Assembly: GCA_947374535.1 (NCBI GenBank)
Contig: CANCCJ010000077.1
Span: 1 to 12,234, forward strand
Reading direction: 5' to 3'
Source: Comamonadaceae bacterium
Lineage (GTDB): Bacteria > Pseudomonadota > Gammaproteobacteria > Burkholderiales > Burkholderiaceae
DNA: 12,234 nucleotides
Under the pieces are notes generated by a model. It did no database searches. It saw nothing but the letters and a program-made list of their open reading frames with translations, and was not told the origin of the DNA. How positions within the stretch are numbered: the stretch's first letter is position 1; each line of letters starts with the position of its first letter. Of this stretch, positions 1 to 5,867 are shown piece after piece. Both the position numbers and the translations under genes were made by a program.

Positions 1-2
1 CA

Positions 3-83
3 CGTTGTGCCGAATTTGAGGTGGTCCAGCCAGGCTTGGACATTGGCGTAGTTGCGCTGCCTCGACAGTGGGAGCAAGGGTGA
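3..83 (+). CDS. 3' end of an unidentified gene upstream of the acyltransferase (partial)
   Basis: An open frame enters from the left edge and ends at TGA 81-83, leaving 26 visible residues ending in VVALPRQWEQG. I do not recognise the product. This frame is preferred over the one ending at TAG 49-51 because its stop overlaps the likely GTG start of the next gene (GTGA at 80-83), the same close packing used by the other genes of this cluster. It is probably another surface-glycan or lipid-modification gene, but that rests on context only. Confidence 0.5.
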   Translation, partial: RCAEFEVVQPGLDIGVVALPRQWEQG

Positions 84-991
84 GTATTGTCACTTTGTTC
101 GGCCGTTGGTGGACCGCATTCGACTACGGCATCTTGTTACCTGGGCTCGCCCGCTTGCCGATGGTTCAGGCGCGCAGTCTGGCGCGTCTACGAGGACGTT
201 TTTACGCGCTCATCAAAAGAGACTGGCGTACGTTCTCGTTTGCAGACGATCAGCTTTACCAACGTACGTTTGACGTCTACAAGCAGTTGATGCCAAAAGC
301 CACCGATGCGCAGTGCCACGCTCGAGTCGCTTTGCGCTATGAAGCGCAAAGCCTCGAGGAGTTAGAGGGCGCTTGTTTGCCCCTTTGCGACATTTCGACT
401 TGGCCGCTGCGCGTTGAGGGGCTTGAGGCTGTGAATGCCTTGTTGGCTACAAAGCCGAGGATCGTGCTCTTGACGGCCCATTTTGGCAGCAGCATTCTGG
501 GCTCAACCATGCTTGGGTGTTTGGGTATGCCCGTGCTTGGCATGAGCTCAAGTGTGGTTGATGACCCGCGTGTTCATCCTGCTATTGCGCGCTTTTACCG
601 TCGAAAGTACGCTGCGATCACGCCTTATATGAATGGTGGTGGAATTATTGACCGTCAGGGAAATGCAGCCAAGTTTGTTCGGTTTTTGTTGCGTGGTGGC
701 GCGGTTGGAATTGTGGGTGACTTGCCTCCTGATCCTGGTGAGCAACCTCTAGTGAAAATGTTTTTAGGCAAGCAGCGAGGGTTTGCACCAGGGGCCGTCA
801 AGTTGGCAGAGATGACAGGGGCCAAAATATTGGCCTATGTTTGTGTGTACAGTGGTGGCGAGTATGTCTTGCGCTTTTCTGCACCTGAGCAAGATCCTTA
901 TCAGTTCATAGAAGAGGCCATCCGGAGCGAGCCATCACAGTGGTGGGCTGCGGATCTCTTGCCCCTACTACCGGAGTATTCCAATGACTAA
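80..991 (+). CDS. LpxL/HtrB-like lysophospholipid acyltransferase family protein
   Basis: About 303 residues, close to the usual 290-310 of the LpxL/LpxM lipid A acyltransferase family. Family members transfer acyl chains to lipid A or other surface glycolipids at the inner membrane. Family features seen: a hydrophobic, Trp-rich N-terminus (LFGRWW), the His block LLTAHFG with His about residue 134, and a later GIVGDLPPDPG...FLG...FAPGAVKLAEMTGA stretch that matches the VLPDQDPG...FFG...TGTSRLARLSGA region of LpxL. The HX4(D/E) catalytic motif reads HFGSSI, so the acidic residue is replaced by Ile. GTG 80 is chosen as start because GGAG lies 5 bases upstream and the GTGA overlaps the previous stop; GTG 68 is the alternative and adds four residues. 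The 3' end overlaps the methyltransferase by 8 bases. Fold assignment is confident; activity and substrate are unknown. Confidence 0.82.
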   Translation: MSIVTLFGRWWTAFDYGILLPGLARLPMVQARSLARLRGRFYALIKRDWRTFSFADDQLYQRTFDVYKQLMPKATDAQCHARVALRYEAQSLEELEGACLPLCDISTWPLRVEGLEAVNALLATKPRIVLLTAHFGSSILGSTMLGCLGMPVLGMSSSVVDDPRVHPAIARFYRRKYAAITPYMNGGGIIDRQGNAAKFVRFLLRGGAVGIVGDLPPDPGEQPLVKMFLGKQRGFAPGAVKLAEMTGAKILAYVCVYSGGEYVLRFSAPEQDPYQFIEEAIRSEPSQWWAADLLPLLPEYSND

Positions 992-1937
992 GCTTGAGCT
1001 TAGGTCCTTTGCTGATGCCTTGCAAATTCCTTTGCATATGAGCTCGCCCGCACCTTGGGCGGGTCATACGCCTTTTGCCATGTGGTTGATGGCAAGGCTG
1101 CAGCCTCGGTTGTTTGTGGAGTTGGGCGCATATTCGGGCATCTCTTACTTAGCTTTTTGTCAAAGTGTGCGCGAACATAACTTGTCGACACAATGTGTCG
1201 CCGTTGACACATGGCAAGGTGACGCACATGCAGGCTTTTACAGCGATGCTGTGTATGAGACTCTCAAGTCCAATCACGATGATCTTTACGGACACTTCTC
1301 AACCCTGATGAGGAAGACGTTTGACGCGGCGGTGAGTGAATTTTCCGACGGCAGCATTGATTTGCTCCACATCGATGGCTTGCACACCTACGATGCTGTG
1401 CGTCATGATTTTGAAACATGGTTGCCTAAGCTGTCGTCTCGAGGCGTTGTTGTTTTTCATGATACGGCAGTCCGTAAAGATGATTTTGGCGTCTATCAGT
1501 TTTGGGATGAAATCACTTTGCGTTACCCGGGCTTTTCGTTTGAGCACAGCCATGGGTTGGGGGTATTGTTCGTAGGGGCTGAGGCGAGCGCGTTGTCTTC
1601 TTTCCTTGGGTTTGACATTACTTCACCAGAGGAGACTGCGTTGTTGCGGTCATTTTTCAGTGCGTTGGGTGCAGCACAAGAGCGCCGCGTCTCGCTGATG
1701 GTCAAAGATCACGAACTCATGTTGAAAATGCAGGAGTTGGGGGCAACGCAGCATGAGCTACGTGAGTTGCAATCTAAGCATAAATCCTTGGCTGCTGCGA
1801 GCGACCAACAGCACCAATGGATTCTGAAGCTCGACAGCGACATCCTCAGTTACCAGCAAAAGATCAATTACATCGAGTCCTCAATCTCCTGTTTGTGCAA
1901 GTTGCTCTTTAACTGCATCCGTGGGAGATTGCGTTGA
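984..1937 (+). CDS. Class I SAM-dependent methyltransferase with C-terminal coiled coil
   Basis: 317 residues. Residues about 40-200 form a Rossmann-type methyltransferase of the Methyltransferase_24 kind: SAM-binding motif VELGAYSG (45-52), acidic strand end AVDTWQGD (73-80), IDGLHTYDAV (130-139) and VVFHD (156-160). This family is common in O-antigen and surface-glycan clusters, where members methylate sugars or cap chains. Residues about 228-300 are rich in Gln, Glu, Lys and Leu with a heptad-like pattern and probably form a coiled coil; a short Cys/Leu/Arg-rich tail follows. In the known chain-length system WbdD, a coiled coil acts as a ruler beside a methyltransferase/kinase; the resemblance here is in architecture only. 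The ATG at 984 overlaps the previous stop (ATGACTAA), so translation is probably coupled. Target sugar is unknown. Confidence 0.85.
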   Translation: MTKLELRSFADALQIPLHMSSPAPWAGHTPFAMWLMARLQPRLFVELGAYSGISYLAFCQSVREHNLSTQCVAVDTWQGDAHAGFYSDAVYETLKSNHDDLYGHFSTLMRKTFDAAVSEFSDGSIDLLHIDGLHTYDAVRHDFETWLPKLSSRGVVVFHDTAVRKDDFGVYQFWDEITLRYPGFSFEHSHGLGVLFVGAEASALSSFLGFDITSPEETALLRSFFSALGAAQERRVSLMVKDHELMLKMQELGATQHELRELQSKHKSLAAASDQQHQWILKLDSDILSYQQKINYIESSISCLCKLLFNCIRGRLR

Positions 1938-3667
1938 GCTTTCAGACCCTGTTGCGGCGCCTGAAGACGGCGATCAGGCTCATTGCCTTGGGCGAACTGT
2001 CCTCGCTTTACGCGCGTGCGCTTTTCTTGCTGCGTGAGCGTCGGCAAGGCCGAACGGCCTTTACCGATCAGCCTAAAACCTATGCTGTGCTCACACCGCC
2101 ACATACGCTCTATCTTGGGCATGCGATCCAAGCTGCATTGGCAAAAGCAGGCTTGCCTTGCGACGTATTGACGTCGCAAGATGTGTTGAGTTTTGCGAGC
2201 GAAACCGCACCCGACTTTTATTTCGTCATTGCCCCGCAAACCTTCAAACACCTGCCACCTGGCGAGCGAAGAATTGCTTTTCAAGTCGAGCAGGGCGTGA
2301 GCGACCGTTGGTTTGACCGTCGTTACCTAGACATCCTTGAGAACTCCCGTGCGACGTTGGACTACTCGCGCTTTAACTTGGCTTACTTGGCGCAACGTGG
2401 CATTGCATATCCACATGTCTACTATGCCCCTGCAGGCGGGCTGCCGGTGTATTCGTCGGGGCGGGAGCTTACGCCGAGGGGGGCGAATTTTCGGCGTCGT
2501 GTCTTGTTTTATGGGGACGCTAGTTCACCTAGGCGTAAGGAATACCTTGCCGCCCTTGGCGAACGTTTTGACTTGCAGATACTCACTAACACTTTTGGGG
2601 AAGAGGTTCAGCAAGCCATCGCAGCGGCGGCTGTCGTGGTCAATATCCACTTCTACGAAAACGCGCTGCTTGAAAGCACGCGGGTCTTTGAGTGTTTGTC
2701 CTTGGGCGCGCGCGTAGTCTCTGAACTTGCGCAGGATATTGAAGATTACGAGGGGCTAGATGCCTTCGTTGACTTTGCCCCTGTCGGTGATGTCGCCGCT
2801 TTGGTGGCTGCTGTCGAGCGTGTGTTGGCCGAATTAGATCAGCCTCAAACCGAGCAGATGCGGTCCCGACCATTACAAGTGCAGCACTTCTTACAGCAGA
2901 GCCAAGAACGTTTTGAGTTCATGCTCTGCAGGACTTTGCTTGGCGTGGGTTCTCTCAGTTACGCGCAGTTCTACGAAGCAGTCGGTCCACTCAAGACCAT
3001 GGCAGATCATGGCGCGTATGCACTCAGCCTGCCCGAAACTGTGGCGAGGAGGGCTGCATTTGCAAAAGTTCGACCCTCGAACATGGAGATCTTTGACGGG
3101 TTGAGGGCGAGTCCGTCTTGGGTGGGATGTGCTCTGAGTTACAAATACCTCAGCCAGTCGGCACTGGCGTTTGGGCGTGAGAGTTTGTTGGTGTGTGAGG
3201 ATGATGTGCAGCTGCCTGAGGACTTTCTCGGAACGCTAACTCAGATTGAGAGCCACTTGACCTCCCGTGCTGGGGGGTGGGACATTTTTGCGGGTTTGAT
3301 TGCGCACCTTGCCCCCGATGTAGAAGTCCTCAATGTTGAGGTCGTGGGCGGGCTGACCTTTGTCACACTCAACAAAATGACATCGATGGTCTTCAACATT
3401 TACAGCCGCCGGGCCATGACGCTGATTGCGGGCTGGGATGAGACAAACCCTGATCCACACAAAAACACGATTGATCGCTATCTGGAGGCCCAACCCGACT
3501 TTAGGGTCATCACCACCCTCGAGTCACTGTTTGGCCATCGTGAGGACATGCAATCGTCCTTGTGGGGCGTTGGCAACTCGCAGTACTCAGCCTTGATTGA
3601 TAAAAGTAGGGAATTGTTGCAGCGAAAAGTCCTAGCCTACTTGCAAAATCAGGGCGACTCTCGCTGA
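1934..3667 (+). CDS. Two-domain glycosyltransferase (GT-B-like N-terminus, GT25-like C-terminus)
   Basis: 577 residues starting at TTG 1934, which overlaps the previous stop (TTGA) and has GGGAG six bases upstream. Residues about 48-310 look like a GT-B fold of the CgeB/Glyco_trans_1_2 type, with the C-terminal signature ESTRVFECLSLGARVVSE (247 onwards) containing the Glu that usually contacts the nucleotide sugar. Residues about 340-545 resemble GT25 (LPS/LOS glycosyltransferases): WVGCALSYKYL, then LVCEDDV with Glu422-Asp423-Asp424 as the metal/nucleotide-sugar motif, and later NPDPHKNTIDRYLE. Both halves retain plausible active-site residues, so it may add two sugars in succession. No signal peptide is seen, so it is probably cytosolic and acts in O-antigen, capsule or protein-glycan assembly. 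Its last 19 bases overlap the convergent regulator gene. Confidence 0.82.
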   Translation: MSFQTLLRRLKTAIRLIALGELSSLYARALFLLRERRQGRTAFTDQPKTYAVLTPPHTLYLGHAIQAALAKAGLPCDVLTSQDVLSFASETAPDFYFVIAPQTFKHLPPGERRIAFQVEQGVSDRWFDRRYLDILENSRATLDYSRFNLAYLAQRGIAYPHVYYAPAGGLPVYSSGRELTPRGANFRRRVLFYGDASSPRRKEYLAALGERFDLQILTNTFGEEVQQAIAAAAVVVNIHFYENALLESTRVFECLSLGARVVSELAQDIEDYEGLDAFVDFAPVGDVAALVAAVERVLAELDQPQTEQMRSRPLQVQHFLQQSQERFEFMLCRTLLGVGSLSYAQFYEAVGPLKTMADHGAYALSLPETVARRAAFAKVRPSNMEIFDGLRASPSWVGCALSYKYLSQSALAFGRESLLVCEDDVQLPEDFLGTLTQIESHLTSRAGGWDIFAGLIAHLAPDVEVLNVEVVGGLTFVTLNKMTSMVFNIYSRRAMTLIAGWDETNPDPHKNTIDRYLEAQPDFRVITTLESLFGHREDMQSSLWGVGNSQYSALIDKSRELLQRKVLAYLQNQGDSR

Positions 3668-4338
3668 CCCTCGGCTATCTCGCGCAAGATCGTGATTTTT
3701 TGAATCTTCAGGTTGTTACCGTCGCGAAGCACCAACCCTTTACCCTGAAGAAGTTGGAACACCCGAGTGACGGTTTCTCTGCTGGCGTTGATCATGATCG
3801 CTAGTTCTTGGTGAGTGGGCATGTCTGGGATAGTGTCGCTGCTAGGGGCGTGACGGCTAAGAATGGTTAACTGTGCGCATACCTTTTGCAACGGGTTGGC
3901 TAGTCCCAAGATTCGGCGCTGTTCATGCGCCACGCGCAGTTTGCGCGATAGGCGTAACACTAAGGCTTCGGCCATCGCCGGCATGGCGATCAGCATGGGA
4001 CGAATCGCCTCACGCGGGATCATCAGCACGCGTGACTTGGCAATCGCCAGTACGGTCTCAGGATGCAACTCGCCGTCAACCGCACCCAGTTCGCCAAAGA
4101 AGTCCAAGGGGTCTACAAACGACGTCCCCACCTCCTTGCCGTCCATCGTAAAGTCCACGCCTTGCAAGCGGCCCTCAAGTAAGAAGCACAGGTGCTGCGG
4201 CGCCACCCCTTTATTTAAAACAACCTCACGTTTGTTATAACTCTTCACCTGTGACTGCCGAGCCAACTCTGCCAGCGTTACCAGAGGTAACGAGCGTAAG
4301 AGGGGAAGCATTTGTAGTAGCGCCGGGGCAACAGTCAT
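3649..4338 (-). CDS. Crp/Fnr-family transcriptional regulator
   Basis: 229 residues with the two usual Crp domains. Residues about 10-125 form the cyclic-nucleotide-type beta-roll (FFGELG at 80-85); about 125-150 form the dimer helix (LVLRLSRKLRVAHEQRRILG). The winged helix-turn-helix follows at 173-215 (MPTHQELAIMINASRETVTR...LLQGKGLVL). The recognition helix keeps Arg187, Glu188 and Arg192, equivalent to the CRP residues that read TGTGA half-sites. The phosphate-binding Arg-Ser of CRP, expected a few residues after GELG, is replaced by HPET (92-95), so ordinary cAMP binding looks doubtful. Only two cysteines are present, at positions unlike the FNR iron-sulfur set. CRP-like boxes lie in the divergent promoter region and before the S-layer gene, so these are candidate targets. 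No clear Shine-Dalgarno precedes the chosen ATG. Confidence 0.9.
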   Translation of the reverse strand: MTVAPALLQMLPLLRSLPLVTLAELARQSQVKSYNKREVVLNKGVAPQHLCFLLEGRLQGVDFTMDGKEVGTSFVDPLDFFGELGAVDGELHPETVLAIAKSRVLMIPREAIRPMLIAMPAMAEALVLRLSRKLRVAHEQRRILGLANPLQKVCAQLTILSRHAPSSDTIPDMPTHQELAIMINASRETVTRVFQLLQGKGLVLRDGNNLKIQKITILREIAEGQRESP

Positions 4339-4348
4339 TCAGTAAGCG

Positions 4349-4378
4349 AATAATTTTGTCATCAAACGCGAAATTATT
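4349..4378. promoter_or_regulatory. Inverted repeat upstream of the regulator gene
   Basis: AATAATTT (4349-4356) and AAATTATT (4371-4378) are perfect 8-base inverted arms with a 14-base spacer. They start 11 bases upstream of the regulator's ATG. The arrangement could be an operator for autoregulation or a hairpin in the short leader. It does not match the TGTGA half-site expected for this regulator, so a different protein or an RNA role is possible. The AT-rich background makes chance repeats more likely. Confidence 0.35.
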
Positions 4379-4473
4379 GCCCATTTTTGGTTATTTTCTA
4401 ATTAATTCATGCATTTAGCGAGGATTTGTTAGCGGCTTCTTTAGCTTTGGTTGGGCGAAATTGTGACTCGATC

Positions 4474-4491
4474 ATGTGATCCCGAGCACAT
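4474..4491. promoter_or_regulatory. CRP-like binding site upstream of the FecR-domain gene
   Basis: The site reads ATGTGA-TCCCGA-GCACAT: dyad-symmetric 6-base outer arms with one mismatch, against the CRP consensus TGTGA-N6-TCACA. Its centre (4482/4483) is 42.5 bases before the A of the FecR-domain ATG and about 144 bases from the divergent regulator's start. If transcription starts near 4524, the site is centred at -41.5, the classical class II activator position. The adjacent regulator has a CRP-type recognition helix, so it is the obvious candidate binder. Confidence 0.65.
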
Positions 4492-4511
4492 ACAACGGCC
4501 CCATAGCCTGT

Positions 4512-4524
4512 TCAAATAATAGAC
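4512..4524 (+). promoter_or_regulatory. Possible -10 element of a CRP-dependent promoter, nearly leaderless
   Basis: TCAAAT at 4512-4517 or AATAAT at 4515-4520 (5 of 6 to TATAAT) could be the -10 box. Either puts the transcription start at or within a few bases of ATG 4525. There is no good -35 box, as is common when CRP binds at -41.5, and no Shine-Dalgarno before the ATG. The assignment is inferred from spacing only. Confidence 0.35.
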
Positions 4525-5856
4525 ATGTTGAGTCAATTACGCTTTAAAGCTGCACGTACAAAGTCCAGTCTTGGTGCATTCATTCGAGTTTTCGGATGGG
4601 CGCTGTGCTTGGCGTTGCCTGCAACCACTTGGGCGCAGTTTGACGCAGCACATAACAAAGAACCAGTGGGCGACGTCACCCTCGTTATTGGCTCAGTGCA
4701 AGTCCAGCGCGGCGAGCAGCAGCTAACCCTGTCGCGTGGCGCGTCTTTGTTAGTGGGCGACAATATCCAAACGCAAGCCAACGGCCATGTCCACTTGCGC
4801 TTTGTAGATGGCGCTCTTGTCAGCGTTCGCCCTGCCTCCTCTCTAAAAATTGTTGAATACCGTTTTGATAAGGCCAACCCAAGCGCATCCGTTGTGCGTT
4901 TCCAGCTAGACCAAGGCGTTGTTCGTGCCATCTCTGGCCAAGCCGCTGAGGCTGCAAAAGATAAATTTCGTCTCAATACCCCCCTCGCTGCGATTGGCGT
5001 CAAGGGTACAGACTTTGTGGTTGAGTCTGGCAGTGGCCGTGTCAATGCCATTGTCAACCAAGGCGCCATCATCCTGGCGCCTATTGATAGTCAGTGCCGC
5101 GCAGATGGCCTAGGCCCTTGCAACTCGATGTCGGCACGTGAACTCAGCGCATCCTTGCGTGGCATGGCGCTGACCTACAGTGCCTCCATGGCCAATCCGC
5201 AAATCTTGCCGATGGGGCAACTCAAGGGCAGTGAACTTCCCTTGGTGCCTTTTGTCCCGTTGGCCGATGCCACAGGCGTTAACTCTGGCAAAGCGCAACA
5301 AGTGCAGGTAGATAGCCAGTCCGTTGGCTCTAGCGAGCAAATTCTTCGCAAAGCCTCGCCTGAAGGCACCTTGGTTTGGGGTCGATGGGGCAATGCCAAA
5401 GACCAAGACACGCTCACTATTGCGTTTCGCGACGCCATGCAGTCACGCGCAGTCACCGTAGGCGATGGCTACTACTTCTTATTCCGCCGTGAGTCGGGTG
5501 TCGTGGACATGCTTCCTTACGACCAAGGGATGGTCAACTTTAGCCTTCAGGCCAGTCACGCCACCTATGTCGATGCGGGTAATGACGTGCGTCCTGCTTC
5601 GGTCGCTGGCGGCACCTTAGGCATCAACTTTTCTACGCATGACTTCGCCACAACACTTCAGCTCAAGTCGTCTGCTGCTGCGGACCAAGTGTTGCAATCC
5701 AGTGGCAAAGTCAACTCCACAGGCGTATTCTTGTCAGGTGCAGGCCCAGGAAACGTGGCTGGTGCGCTATCCCTCGATACGCGCCAAGCTGGCTACCTGT
5801 TCTCGCAGCCCTCAGGCAACGGTACATACCGTGGTGCCACAACGTGGGGCCGCTAA
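4525..5856 (+). CDS. Exported FecR-domain protein
   Basis: 443 residues. The N-terminus is a Sec-type signal peptide: basic start (RFKAARTK), hydrophobic core (GWALCLALPA) and a probable cleavage after TWA (about residue 37). A FecR domain covers about residues 50-185 (VGDNIQTQANGHVHLRFVDGALVSVRP, then LNTPLAAIGVKGTDFVVE). The remaining 250 residues are beta-rich, with no known domain I can name. Two Cys flank CRADGLGPC and may form a disulphide in the periplasm. Classical FecR is a membrane-anchored anti-sigma regulator; this protein has no cytoplasmic segment and no sigma-factor gene beside it, so it is probably a structural or ligand-binding periplasmic partner of the next gene. It is the first gene of the FecR-CHASE2-barrel operon. 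The ATG lacks a Shine-Dalgarno; no other ATG preserves the signal peptide. Confidence 0.88.
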   Translation: MLSQLRFKAARTKSSLGAFIRVFGWALCLALPATTWAQFDAAHNKEPVGDVTLVIGSVQVQRGEQQLTLSRGASLLVGDNIQTQANGHVHLRFVDGALVSVRPASSLKIVEYRFDKANPSASVVRFQLDQGVVRAISGQAAEAAKDKFRLNTPLAAIGVKGTDFVVESGSGRVNAIVNQGAIILAPIDSQCRADGLGPCNSMSARELSASLRGMALTYSASMANPQILPMGQLKGSELPLVPFVPLADATGVNSGKAQQVQVDSQSVGSSEQILRKASPEGTLVWGRWGNAKDQDTLTIAFRDAMQSRAVTVGDGYYFLFRRESGVVDMLPYDQGMVNFSLQASHATYVDAGNDVRPASVAGGTLGINFSTHDFATTLQLKSSAAADQVLQSSGKVNSTGVFLSGAGPGNVAGALSLDTRQAGYLFSQPSGNGTYRGATTWGR

Positions 5857-5867
5857 GCCAATCAACT

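Noticed and set aside
1..51. Alternative frame ending at TAG 49-51 as the upstream gene's 3' end
   Set aside because: It leaves a gap to the next gene, whereas the frame ending at 81-83 overlaps the next start in the way the other genes here do. It cannot be fully excluded.
1868..2284. 138-residue minus-strand open frame across the methyltransferase-glycosyltransferase junction
   Set aside because: It is antisense to two well-supported genes and its composition (Gln, Arg, Cys) is typical of a shadow frame.
4462..4475. FNR-like site (TTGTG...ATCAT)
   Set aside because: The half-sites are poor matches to TTGAT and the spacing is five rather than four; the regulator also lacks the FNR cysteine pattern.
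4470..4481. Short palindrome GATCA-TG-TGATC in the divergent promoter region
   Set aside because: It overlaps the better CRP-like site at 4474-4491, has short arms, and matches no operator I know.
4533..5072. 179-residue open frame on the minus strand inside the FecR-domain gene
   Set aside because: It is antisense to a gene with a clear signal peptide and FecR domain; it shows no recognisable domain.
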